64,000 bases of DNA from Chamaecyparis obtusa (GCA_027943335.1 BSBK01001114.1:526001-590000), one strand, 5' to 3'; shown: positions 49,348 through 60,650, numbered from the stretch's first letter. Program-made: numbers and translations. The notes: a model not told the origin generated them from the letters alone.

Positions 49348-49431
49348 TGAATTAACATAATCAAGGGTTATATGCTGAATTAAAGGAAAATAGGGCCTTA
49401 GGTTCTATTAGCCTGATTTTAGGTGATTACA
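49348..49431 (-). repeat. 3' LTR of element H, proximal part
   Basis: On the minus strand the LTR begins TGTAATCACC right after the purine tract, runs 84 bp, and is cut by element F. Confidence 0.65.
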
Positions 49432-49444
49432 TTTTCCCCTCTTT
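49432..49444 (-). other. Polypurine tract of element H
   Basis: Minus strand AAAGAGGGGAAAA directly followed by TGTAATCACC. This sets the start of H's 3' LTR and places the antisense PMD gene inside the element. Confidence 0.7.
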
Positions 49445-49508
49445 GAATCAATGTGCAAGCATCGCATTGGTTCAAAGAAAATATGATTTAGCATGATTCG
49501 ATAGAATA

Positions 49509-49660
49509 GATTTAGGAGATTTAGTGAGAAGCGAGAACTACTTTGAGCTCAAGTTATTTAGAGAGCAGTGAGGACCACTCTGATTTTAAGGAGATTTAGA
49601 GAGCAGTGGAACTACTCTGAAAGATTTAGAGAGCAGTAACGAGAACTATCTAAATTTTAA
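49509..49660. repeat. Four degenerate 30-40-bp tandem units
   Basis: Units share GATTTAGAGAGCAGTG and ACTACTCTGA, with small length changes between copies. Confidence 0.7.
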
Positions 49661-50117
49661 GAATTTTGAGCTTGATCAAATGAAATCCTACTTGATTTGA
49701 AAAAGTCATCTATTCTGAACTTGATTGAATGATAATTGACCATATCGATTCTGAACTTGATCGAACGAAAATCGATAAGAGATTTTGCAAAGAAATTTTA
49801 GTTAAATTTGATTTGCAATAACTGAATGTGCTGAAAAATAATCAACTTGATTTGAAGCGATGAAATTGATTAATGTCGTAAAGATTAGCAATATCAACTT
49901 GATTAAAGAGACTGCAATGCCCTTGGTATATTTGAAAATTTTAATTTTACTATGATCATCCCCTCAGGATCGAAATCAAAATGAATTTAGATAAAATCAT
50001 TAGTTTCAAGCATTTATGAAGAATTATTGTGATTAGAACGAATCAGGATCAAGAGTAAATCGATTAGAAAGTGTTAGCAAGCAATTTGGATCAATTTTAG
50101 TGCCCCGAAAACACTAT

Positions 50118-50424
50118 TTGACCAAGTATTTGAGAGAGTTGACCAAGTGTGACTTGTGTTGAAGCAATATCCTGGTATAAAAATTTGATGCATGAGTGAG
50201 AAAATCACTTTTTATAGCGTCTGGCAAGCTTTCTGTGCATTAATTATGCTTTACGTAAATCTTGTAGAGTGTGTTTGACTAAAGTTTGACTTTTGTTGAC
50301 CATTGATTTGACTAAAAATTACTAGTGAACTAATTTTCCTTGCTCATAGTATCCTTTCTGCTCATTTTTCCCTTGTTTGACTGTAATTTGACCATAGTTG
50401 ACTTTTGCATTTTAAAAGTTGACT
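50118..50424 (+). promoter_or_regulatory. Cluster of ten W-box-like TTGACY motifs upstream of the PMD frame
   Basis: TTGACC or TTGACT starts at 50,118, 50,139, 50,275, 50,286, 50,296, 50,308, 50,377, 50,388, 50,398 and 50,419, all on the plus strand. TTGACY is the core bound by WRKY factors. A TATAAAAA box lies at 50,176-50,183 between the copies. Lies 0.8-1.1 kb upstream of the PMD frame. Function is inferred. Confidence 0.5.
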
Positions 50425-50799
50425 TGGCTTTATAACTCTATTTTTACTGCATCTGGGTGATTTAAATCACCTATTTCAATTTTGGTCCCGATATTAAGCC
50501 CCTATGATGTCTTAGTATTAATGTCCCTTAGGGTTCCGAGGCTCTCGGGAAGCTTAAATAAGTCAAAAATTCCATTTTTACTATTCATTTTCACTTTTTA
50601 CCCTTTGATTTTCATGGAGCTCTGAGCAATAATTGTGTTCCCAATAGAGAGGCATCGATTTGAGATGGCTACGTGACATGAATGACTGCGACATTATGCA
50701 CCGCCTGTGAGTACTCGAAAATGAACCCTGTGAATTTGAAAAATTTAAATTTTTGTACTTATTGCACTTTTTATGAGCATTTTAATTTTGAATCACATT

Positions 50800-51060
50800 C
50801 GGTCAAACCCGCATCACATCCTGCATCCCCGATCATATCCTGTATTTCCCAGATTGCACCCCTCTCTAGGTTGCATTCGGTAAATTCAAACAAATTTCAA
50901 ACTTTTTTTGCTTTTTTTCGTTACAGAGTCACATCAGGAATCCTGAATTGCCTCCTAGATTTCTCGAATCGCCTCTAGGATTTCCTGGCTCATATCTAGT
51001 TTTAGGATTGCATCCCAGATTTCCTGTGTTGCACCAGGGATTTCTGGATCATTTTTGGTT
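50800..51060 (+). repeat. Array of short ATTTCCTGGATYGCAT-like units upstream of PMD
   Basis: Repeated blocks such as GATTGCATCCCAGATTTCCT and TCACATCAGGAATCCTGAAT at 20-30-bp spacing. The same motif in opposite orientation lies at 63,300-63,450, upstream of gag. Confidence 0.55.
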
Positions 51061-51249
51061 TTCTTGATTTTTAAGCCAAATGTTCTTGTCTTTTTGAAAT
51101 TTAAGAAAATTTTCGGCCAACTATTTTTTTCTAATGCTGACATAGTGCCCCTATTTTCTATTATGCAAGATGATTTCAATGTCGTGTCCTTCAGATCCCA
51201 TAGGCCTATCTAGGTCCTAGCTTTACATGATCAGTTGAGTCCCGTAGGT

Positions 51250-53130
51250 TAGCATGTGGTCTTATGTTGTAGTCTGTGGAGTCTGGTGAATTTACCTGAC
51301 GTTCGGGTAAATTGCGGCCTTCTACCAGCACTGGCAGATCGGTGGCACTCCGAGCATAACACCTTTCATTTACCCATGGGCGAGATGACTGTCACACCAG
51401 AGGACATGTGATAGATTCTTCATATTTATGTGATGGGCACTCGGATAGAGTATGAGGCATTTGGGCCAACGACAATTGTAGACACCAAGAGATTGTTCTA
51501 GGATGACACTATCACAGGTCAATATCTAAGTTGGGACTACATGGTCACCAACTATGCCCCTCTTCCTATGTATTTAACTCATTTGATAGGTGATTTGTTG
51601 ATGCCTAATTAGGGTCAGCATGGCTTTATGTGTGGCTAGTCTAGAGTGATCAATTAGATGATCTAGTCCCCTAGTAGATATGCATGGGGCAGTTGTATCC
51701 TTTCTCACATGTACTGTGAGCTTCATGAGATCATCTATTAACATTCTAGATCCATGACTGCTGGAATTATCATTCTACAGATTTGGGCATGGGAGCATAT
51801 CCCTGTTACTCGGCCCATAGTTTAGAGGAATTATGATGATGGCCTTCCTTATATATTCATGTATTCTGGTCTTATGCAGCAGCCCCATTTGGGTAAGTTA
51901 GAGTATTGGTGGTGTGTCCTTGATGATGTGACTAATGTAGTATGGAGGCCATATGTAGATTGTGAGGGATGGCCCTCTGATGTTCAACATATGCCCTTCT
52001 TCTTTCAGAGTAGGTACCAGGTGGGCAGGACTCATTATATTGTTGAGAGCTTTTTGATTACTCATGTGTGTAGATACTATGGTTGGGTACCGGGCATGCC
52101 ATAGGAGACAACCGTATATGCACAGATCAAGAGTGAGGAGTCTCAGTGGGGAGTGAGACTGATATATGAGACTACCATTCATGAGATCTCCTAGATGGCA
52201 TGAGTAGAATGGGACCTACAGGAAGATATACTAAATGGTGGGGTCATGGATGAGTACCATGCTCATTATCTTAGACATCCATACCCCCAATTCACTACTC
52301 CTGATGAGACTATTTTGCATATTAAGGACACACTGGACTATGATCCTGAGGATGATGGTGGTGGCTATGGTCGAGCTACTCGAGGTGGTGACAGGGGGAG
52401 AGGGAGGGATAGAGGTCAAGATAGAGGGAGAGATGGAGCCCATGGAAGTGGAGGTGGAGGAGATGGAGGAGATAGTAGGGGTGGGGGTGGAGGTGAAGGT
52501 GGAGGGAGTAGCAGACAATGTGCCTCAGGAGGAGACACCAGGCAACCGAGACTAAGGAGACTGCGGGTCACTCCTCCTCAGAGAGACACATGGCCTTTAT
52601 TACACAGGGATGCACACTCTCAGATAGAAGCAATAGGATGAGATGACTAGGCACAGAAACAATAGGCACCCAAGGATCCTCCCACAGGTGATGATGGAGA
52701 TAGGCTATCGTAGTGTGAGTAGGAGCAGGCTACATTGAGATTGGAGATAGCTACCCTCAGAGCTCAATTATTAGAGCGAGATGCATAGTTGACCCAGCTA
52801 TGAGCAGAGAGAGACAGATAGATAGGAAAGTTGAGGGCAGATAGAGATGCACAACTAACACAACTGAGAGCACATAGGGACACACAACTAGCATAGTTGA
52901 GGGCTGAGAGGGATAGATACGCACATACAACCACCCATTAGGGACAAAGGGCCATGTACTATTTCACTTTGTATTATGCTATGGTTCCTGCCACTCAAAG
53001 AGCTCCTCTTTATTTAGTTGTTGCACATCAGTCCAAGGGTGCCATGCCTCCTCCTCCACCACCACCTAATAGAGTAGATGTACCCCCTCTCAATCCTCCA
53101 ACAGAGGAAGAGGGGGCCAGTGAGGTGTAG
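51250..53130 (+). pseudogene. Antisense plant mobile domain (PMD) protein of element H
   Basis: About 625 codons in one frame without a visible frameshift, broken by some 22 stops, about 17 of them TAG. The N-terminal part (51,280-52,200) has the PMD pattern: LPDVRVNCGLLPALADRWH, HNTFHLPMGEMTVTPEDM, WGSCILSHMYCELHE (about 51,690) and ILQIWAWEHIPVTRPI (about 51,775), then VVWRPY near 51,945. Next come an Arg-Gly/Gly-rich tract (52,380-52,515), heptad-like LRAxRDxQL repeats (52,740-52,920) and a Pro-rich end (53,040-53,090). PMD proteins include host MAIN/MAIL factors and copies carried by retrotransposons. Opposite in strand to gag-pol and convergent with it, it fits the antisense frames of Tat elements. 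Role in the element is unknown. Confidence 0.82.
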
Positions 53131-54849
53131 ATCTCCTAATGTTCATATTTGTATTATGGATGTATTTGTACCTCATTGATGATAATATGTACTTTGTACT
53201 ATTTTTGATCAATGTACTCTCATGTTCTCTAGACTTTTATTTGCTGATACATTGTCTCACTATTTATCCATGTTCTGATACATTGATACTGACATTCTGA
53301 TGGACATTTATGATACTTTTTTATTGAAACTTCTGATATTTTGATATGGACACTTCTGATACTGATGATATATTGATGCTTCCATTGATTCTATCATGGA
53401 TAGTTTATCTGATCTCATCATCTTATTTTTGTTATAACATCTTATGCTTTTTTGATTCTACACATGTGGGATGTATAATATTTGTTTGATGCCCTAGATA
53501 TTGATGCAATTGTCATACTTGGTCAAGATTTAGATTAGATGATGATGTGATGACATCGTGATAAATTTCACTAATGTATGCTTATGTTTTTGTGTTTTCA
53601 AAGCTTTTATGAATGTATGGATGTATGAGATGTATTGTGATGCGATGTATGGACATCTCACTTTTATTTATGTATGAATGAATATGGATGCATTATGAAA
53701 ATGGTTTTATGATATGAAATGGATTATGAATGCAAATGAATATCAGTGATTTATACTTAGTCATTTCATTTCAGCTCTTATGATGTTAATGATGTACTTG
53801 GTCACATATGGAAAGTGATTAATGTTTTCAGAATTTTGAGCTCACTTTAATGCTTTGAATAGTTGAATTTCACACTTTCATGCTTATGAAAATTTAAAAT
53901 GAGTGTAACTATATTAAAATGAATTTCAATGCAACTAAAGACAATGAAATGCATCTAAATGAACCTAATGCACATTAATATGATATGAAACTAAAATGAA
54001 CCTTAATGCAATTAAATGAAATGCACCTAGACTAAGACACCTAGGATAGTCACTATTTATTCAAAGTGGGTTGTTTGTCATCATAGAGCCTTTGGTAATG
54101 GGACCTCATTAGGAAAGTACAATTTTCACCGATAGATTTGGCAATCCTGAAAATATGAATACTTCTTTTTATTCGTCATGTTGAAAGATAACCTAAACAT
54201 TAAAGTACCCAGCTAGAATGTCTTGTTAGTTACTTCCTATTTGTTATAAACCTTTTCATTTCTGGTGCATAATGTGTAAATGTATACCCACAATGACCTT
54301 TCATTTTGTATTCATATCCTTGGGTATAATCCAATTTACTATGTACCTTACTAGGAAGTAGTTTTTCATTTTTGTTTTAAATAGGCAAGGAAATAAATTC
54401 AACCTCACTAAATTTTTCATAGGAAATAGGTCGAGATATACATGGCATTCCAATCATGATGGAGGCACTTATAGTAGACACCCATTCCCCATGATCACCT
54501 TAGATCATTGGATTTATTACCACAAACAGAAGACAAAGAAAATGTCATGCCCCCAGTCCTTGTTTCTCTAGTCCGAAGACATCATTGAGTCACTCAAGGA
54601 AGCATAACATTAAAAAATTGATAATAAGAAAAGTTCTTTATCCTTTTAGAATGATCATTGTATTTGCTTTAAAAATAAACAGTTGTGATTATAGTGTTGA
54701 AAAACACTTTTTGATTCATTTTGCAAACACATGCATGGGAACTATTATAAATCAAGGATTTTCTTTATCCAAAAGTGTTTTACCTGTTTAGTGTTTAGAA
54801 ACACTCTTTTCACCATGATGTTGTGTTGAGAAATATAGTTTGATCTAGT

Positions 54850-55004
54850 GGTTGGCATTTAAAAATACCTTTGTTCGTAGTTTATTGTCAATTGCGGACT
54901 AGGGTGGTATTGAAAAATACCGTTGTTCGTAGTTTATTGTCAATTGCAGACTAGGGTGGTATTGAAAAATACTATTGTTCATAGTTTATTATCAATTGCA
55001 GACT
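54850..55004. repeat. Three tandem units of about 52 bp
   Basis: Units starting about 54,850, 54,903 and 54,955 share TTGTTCGTAGTTTATTGTCA and AATTGCAGACTA. Copies 1 and 2 are nearly identical over their second half. Confidence 0.9.
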
Positions 55005-55230
55005 CAATATCCTGTCAACATACCTGATTTGATTAGTGCCCCCTAGGGAAAAATAGTTTACCTAGGACCCTAATGTGGATAGATTCAAAACTTAAGAAGA
55101 CACATCTTTGGATAGTTCATTTCAAGATTTGGCGCATCACGAAAGTGACTGGAAGGTATATACAAATTGAGATTTACATCGGCCAAATGTGCAAGTTTTG
55201 TCTTGATAGATAGAGCATTGATTACAAGTA

Positions 55231-55414
55231 GTGCCTATTTACCAAGTTTTCACCACTTGGCCACAATTTTATTCTATTTTTGATATCATTGGTGCCTATT
55301 TACCAGGTTTTCACCAAGACACTTTTTATCTTTTCCAAATTTTTTTGTACTTTTTCTCTTTTATATTTTTTTTTTGGACTCACCAAGGTGCCTATTTTCT
55401 AGGTTTTCACCAAG
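55231..55414. repeat. Three spaced copies of GGTGCCTATTTACCAGG box
   Basis: Copies at 55,231, 55,291 and 55,387, each followed by TTTTCACCA, separated by T-rich sequence. Confidence 0.85.
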
Positions 55415-55530
55415 ATAGTCATTTTTTCAAGACTTTTTCCATTGTTTTCGATTATTTTCAGGATCCATATTTGCTATTTTTGAACTTTTTTTAGGACTCT
55501 TTTCACTATACAGGAACTACCTCCAAAATG

Positions 55531-56640
55531 TCAGGCATAAAACCTTTTTAGATGTAGAGTGTTGATTGGATCTAGTAAAATATATCCTTTAGGCATAGCC
55601 AATTGATAGGATCTTGATCCAATTTTTGTTGTAATGACAAAGGGACCCAGCCAATTGGGTTCAAACTTCCCTTTTTGTTCTTGATTCTGTTGGTTCTTAG
55701 GATTTTCTCTTAGGACTAGATCTCCTATCTGAAAACTTATTGGTTTTACTTTCTTGTTGTAGCCTCTTGAAATTATCTTTTGATAAGCTTTGAGATGATC
55801 AAATGCCTATGGCCTACACTCATCTAGCAATTATAGCTCTTTTAGTCAAGAGCTTCTATAGTCCTCATCAGTGACTAGATGTTTCAATGATACCCTCAGT
55901 GATGGAATCTCTACCTCAACTAGTAGTACTACCTCTAATCCATAAACTAGTGCAAATGGAGTTGCACCACTTGGTGTTCTTATGCTTGTTCTGTAAGCCC
56001 ATAATGCTGGATTGATTTGCAAATGCAAATCCCTTCCTGATTTGTTCACTATCCTATGCAAGATTTTTAGAATGTTTTTGTTTGATTCTTTAGCCTATCC
56101 ATTACATTGAGGGTAATAGATCGAGGAACAATGCTGAGTGATTTTGAATTGAAGACACAACTCATCTATGTCTTTGTTTTTGAATTGACCCCCATTTTTA
56201 GTCACAATCGACGAGAGTATGCCATAATGACAGATGATATAATTCAAGATAAACATGGAAACTTGTTTTCCAGTTGCATTAGACAGTGGGATAGCTTCTA
56301 CCCATTTTGTGAAATATTCTATTGCAGTGATGATGTATTTATGTCTGCTTGATGAATTAGGGTAAATATGACCAACCAAATCAAATGCCCACTGCTGAAA
56401 TGACCAATGTGTTATGAATGGAATCAACTCTCTAGCTAGTGCATGTATCAGGTTGCCATGGATTTGGCATTTCTTACAAGTTTTTACAAAGTGGATGGCA
56501 TCTTTTTCCACAGTGCGCCAATAATACCCAACTCTTAAAAGTTTCTTAGCTAATGAAAAACCATTCGACTGTGATCCACACACACCATCATGAACTTATT
56601 TTAATGTGTGATTAGACTCTTCATGTTCTAAACACCTAAG
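55531..56640 (-). pseudogene. pol: Integrase of element H
   Basis: Zinc-binding start (HDGVCGSQSNG, then CKKCQ; the second His is lost), core with FDLVGHI near 56,385, TKNGGQF where the family has a catalytic Asp before Asn-Gly, and AKESNK where the family has the catalytic Glu. So two of three catalytic acids appear lost. The C-terminal part continues in the same frame to a TGA at 55,531 with DLVLRENPK, KGKFEPNWLGPF and INTLHLKRFYA, the usual Tat/Athila ending. Several stops split it. Intact integrase would insert the cDNA in the nucleus. Confidence 0.85.
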
Positions 56641-56856
56641 AAGTGTGCCATCTAGAATATGTCTAAACACGTCATTAGCGATGATTATGTAACATGATGC
56701 TGCTCTTATGAAGGATCTCTTTTCATTTCTAGAATAGCCTTTAGGAATTGTTTCGTCTTTAAGATAGGAATAGATATGGGCATGTCTGGACAACACTTAG
56801 GTTTCTAGGGCACAAATAATTTGGGATTCAAGTGAGTCGTAAGCCGGGAAAGGGAG

Positions 56857-57303
56857 TTATTCCACCAGGAAATCATAGAAAAATTGGCACTCCTCCAATT
56901 GTAACATGGATGCTAAGGTAGCCATCGCATCAACTACTCTATTCTCTAATCTTAGAATTTGTTGAAATGTGATGAAGAAAAAGTACTTTTTCAAGTCATC
57001 CACCATTGTTTTGTAGGGAATTAGTTTATCATCCTTCATTTGATAATCCCTATTGACTTGATTGATAATGAGTTGCAAGTCTCCATAGATGTGTAACTCA
57101 ACAATTTTCCATTCTATTACTAGCTTAAGCCCATTCACAAGAGCCTCATATTATGCTATATTGTTGGTGCATGGGAAGATCATTTTGTATGCTTTAGGAA
57201 TCTTGTATCCTCGTGGTGAGATGAATAGGCATCCAACTCCTGATCCTTGCTATGTGAAGGAGCCATCAAAATAAATTTTCCAGGGATGCTTTGTTAAGTG
57301 CAT
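56857..57303 (-). pseudogene. pol: Second, archaeal-type RNase H (aRNH) of element H
   Basis: Reads YFDGSFT with one stop, then YEAL, HIYGDLQLIINQVN and RVVDAMATLAS, giving the Asp-Glu-Asp-Asp set of aRNH domains. It lies between the normal RNase H and integrase. A second RNase H in this place is the diagnostic feature of the Tat lineage. Confidence 0.85.
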
Positions 57304-57321
57304 GATAGATTCATCTAGAAA

Positions 57322-58560
57322 CTACACAAGTAATGGTTGGTTATCTAGCAATGGTGTTTCTACAAGTTGATCAACAATCACTTGTCCCTTAATAGCCTTT
57401 CTATCCACATACTCAATGTCAAATTCACTTAAAATTAGGACCCACTTAGCTAATCTTCTGGTTAGCATTGCTTTGTTCAACAAGTATTTAAGTGGATCAA
57501 TTTTAGCTACTAGCTTTACCTTGTGCGCTAACATGTAGTGTCTAATTTTTTGAGATGCGAACACCACTACTAAGAATGCCTTCTCAATCATTGAATAGTT
57601 TAGCTCAAATGTGACTAAGGTCCTACTGATGTAATATATAGCTCTTTCTTTCTTCGTCTCATCCTCTTGTGCAAGAAATACTCCTAATGATGTATCTGTA
57701 GCTGATATATAGAGAAATAGAGGTTTTCCATAAATTGGTGCCATCAGAATGGGAGGATTCATTAAATATTTCTTGACTTTTGAAAAATTTTCCTCACATT
57801 TCTCATCCCATGTGACAGTGGTTCCCTTATGCATCAACTTGGTGAAAGGTTGTGCTTTATCCACCAGTTGAGAGATGAATCTTCTTATGGACTAGAGCTT
57901 TCCTTGAAGTATTCTCATTTGACTAATGTTCCTTGGTGGTTGCATCTCTAGAATAGCTTGTACCTTTTCTTTTGATCCACTTCAATTCCCTTCACTAAAA
58001 CTATGAACCCTAATAGTTTTCCAAATGACACACCAAATGCGAACTCTTAGGATTAAGTCTTAATTGGAACTACTCCATTCTGTCCAAGATCTTTCTTAGG
58101 TCTTTTATGTGTGTAGCTCTTATCTTTGACTTAGCTAAGGTGTCATCTACATAGTCCTCCTTGTTCTTATGCATCATATCATGGAATATGGTGGTCATTT
58201 CCCTTTGGTAAGTTGCACCTACATTTTTAAGTCCGAATGGCATGACATTCTAGCAATAGGTCCCCCAAGCACATGTGAATGTTGTTTTCTCTTCATCTTT
58301 AGGAGCAATTTTAATTTGATTACATCCCAAAAATCCATCCATTAGTGAATATATTTCATAGCATGCTGTCAAGTCTATAATCATATCAATGTTTGGAAGT
58401 GGAAAATCATCTTTAGGGAAAGCCTTGTTGAGATCTCTAAAGTCTATGAAAACTCTGATAGATTTGTCTGCCTTAGAAACAGGGACTATATTTGAGATCT
58501 AGTCTACACAATCAATTTCTCTAATGAATCTGACTTTCATTAGTTTTTCTAATTATGCTT
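57322..58560 (-). pseudogene. pol: Reverse transcriptase and first RNase H of element H
   Basis: RT motifs run from about 58,540 down: VFIDFRDLNKAFPKDDFPLP, MDGFLGCNQIKIAP, VMPFGLKNVGATYQR and the catalytic EDYVDD near 58,160. The connection and a degenerate classical RNase H follow at 57,864-57,322 (LFLYISATDTSLG, IYYISRTL, RLAKWVLILSEFDIEY, AIKGQVIVD). The DFRDLNKACPKDDFPLP and AIKGQ signatures are those of Tat/Ogre-type elements. The frame differs from that of gag-protease, so at least one frameshift lies between 57,864 and 59,024. Confidence 0.88.
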
Positions 58561-58619
58561 TCACCAATAATGCCACATGTGGATTCATCTTTCTTCGCTT
58601 TTGTTTTACTGGTTTTACA

Positions 58620-59684
58620 TCAGGTGCGATGGACAAGTGATGCCAGGTCTATATCCAATCTAGGTATGTCCAAATAAGACCAAGAAAAATTGATCTTCTT
58701 CTCTTGGAAGAAATTGGTGAACTGGGTCTTTTCCTCTTCTGACAATGATTGATCAATGTGAATGAGTTGAGGAGCCTCTGTTGTTCCCAAGTTAATGGGT
58801 TGTGTAGGTTCTATCAGAACTGATGATCTTCCCTGAAAGTGATTGGGGAGGATATCAGGAATCCCATCCTTTGGCCCCTCTAGGAGGTTTTCACCATCGG
58901 ATACGTCTTTTTGTTTTTCTCTTTTAGGATCTGATATTGCCACTAAGTGGTTTTCACCATCATATCTCTTGTTCTTTTTATTTTTCTTTTTGAGACTGAG
59001 AAACTTGATATCCTCATCAGTCATGATTTTTCTCCTTACACTGGTGGAAGAAGGAAAGAGTTCGCAAGCATTAAGATAACATGCTATAGAATAGTCATTG
59101 TCAAAGGCTAGCAGGCTTGTGGATGTGGGCTCATTCTAGTCTATTAGCTTAGGATGTAATAAGGTCAAGGATTCAGTAGGTTCAAGAGATAGCACCATGT
59201 TATTATCAATGTTATTAACATGTAAGACATCACCCACTAGGTTTGCTTCTAAATAAGTGTTAGGATTATTAGAGTCATGTTCGTTATTATTAGAGTTCAT
59301 GTTAGTGTTATGAAAATCTAACTCTAGTGATCTAGCATTTGAAATTTCTCCTTCTTCAAGTAATACTCTAGAAGAAAACTTGTGTATCACATCCACCTCT
59401 ATGTCCATGGTAGTATTAGAAAGGACATCCCACTCATACTCATGTGAGTCCACTTGACTATAATCTGAAACTCCCAAGAAATGGGCAATAGTCATGGGTA
59501 CATTTTCTTCTTCAGAATCATGGTTCTCTTCTTCTTGCAATACTTCCTGGGAAGGTTCCTCATTGAAATGAGGTGTGTCATTAATAAGATTATGTTTTTC
59601 TTGTTCTTTTGTTTGCTCTTCTTCAGGTTCTTGTTCAACATCAGTACCAATTTTTGATAGTGAATCTCCTTGTAAGAGTAGCAA
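58620..59684 (-). pseudogene. pol: Linker between protease and RT in element H
   Basis: Two open segments (59,684-59,136 and 59,024-58,620) in gag frame. The first is very acidic (EPEEEQTKEQE, EEENHDSEEENVP) with Asn-rich runs. The second ends SEEEKTQFTNFF...FSWSYLDIP, the conserved lead-in to RT. Long acidic linkers here are seen in some Tat elements. No catalytic motif. Confidence 0.6.
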
Positions 59685-60101
59685 CCTTTCGTAGGAAATA
59701 GGTCATCCTTCTACCTCTTCTTCGTCATCTGGGTCCCTTGATCTATCAAATACAGGACCACTTTCTGCTATAGGATGGAACCTTTCTTCTTTGAAATCCA
59801 ATCCAGTCTTGTCTTTAGGATTTTTGAAGTCCATATGTAGAGGCTCTACAAGCCCTCATTTATTTTCTCCCAAGGGTCCTTTTCCTTTGTAACCCATCTA
59901 TTTCATGATTTCATATCCCTTTCCATATTTTTCAGGAGCTATTTCCACATGTTTTACATTTCCATCTTCTTCATTTTCCTTGTAAAGCCACTGCAAGACA
60001 AATTTCTCCTCATTTTATTCTTCAAGGGATACTTTTTCTTTGACCATTCCAATTCCTTCATGTATAGTTAGAGTGCTACCATTGGAAGGTGTAAATGTTG
60101 A

Positions 60102-60650
60102 TTAAGGTCTTCCTTGTATTCTAGGGGATATGGGAAGATCTGTTAAAGACATTGTGGGGTCCATCTTGTATTCTCCCATGCTTGTTTCTTGGATGTTGAT
60201 CTTTTTAGCAAAACATTTCAAAACCATTTCTTTGCATGTTTCCGTCTTATGAGATCCTTCCTTGTTATGAGGAACCATGCTTTCTGTTTGTTTGAGATTA
60301 TTGCAAGAATATGTTGCATCTGCTAGAATAGTGACCTCCACTTCATTATGAGGAAATTTTAGACATCGATGGTAAGTTGAAGGCACAACTTGAATTGAGT
60401 GTATCCATGATCTTCCAAGAAGAATCTTGTAGGTGAGTGGCAGATCAAGAACTTGACATAGGACATCTTTCTCTACTGGTCCCACTCTTATAGGTAGAAC
60501 AACTAATCCTTTGGGTGATCTTTATTCTTCATCATAAGCCTTGATAGTTATCTTTCTCCTAGGATCGATTGCATGTTCTGAGAAGCCCAACTATTTTACC
60601 AAATTGTCATGTGCAAATGTTCAAACCAGCGCCTCCATCTATCAAGACAT
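60102..60650 (-). pseudogene. pol: Aspartic protease of element H
   Basis: Active site reads VLIDGGAGLNICT near 60,611-60,650, followed after a few stops by VLDLPLTYKILLGRSWIH and VPSTYHRCLKFP, the typical Tat/Athila protease core. Asp-Gly-Gly in place of Asp-Ser-Gly is normal in this group. Confidence 0.85.

Larger units (their letters stand above)
53131..55530. other. Non-coding 3' region of element H between PMD and integrase
   Basis: 2.4 kb between the convergent PMD and pol ends. It contains CTGATA- and ATG-rich low-complexity stretches (53,260-53,740), a 52-bp tandem repeat (54,850-55,004) and three copies of a GGTGCCTATTTACCAGG box (55,231-55,414). No supported frame. Confidence 0.55.

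Noticed and set aside
52235..52555. Open frames overlapping the PMD gene in other frames and on the minus strand (52,231-52,555)
   Set aside because: They are shadows of the low-complexity GGA/RG-rich tract; the frame continuous with PMD explains the sequence.
51250..53130. PMD frame as an independent host gene
   Set aside because: It lies inside H between integrase and the purine tract/3' LTR, as in known Tat antisense frames, and is full of stops.
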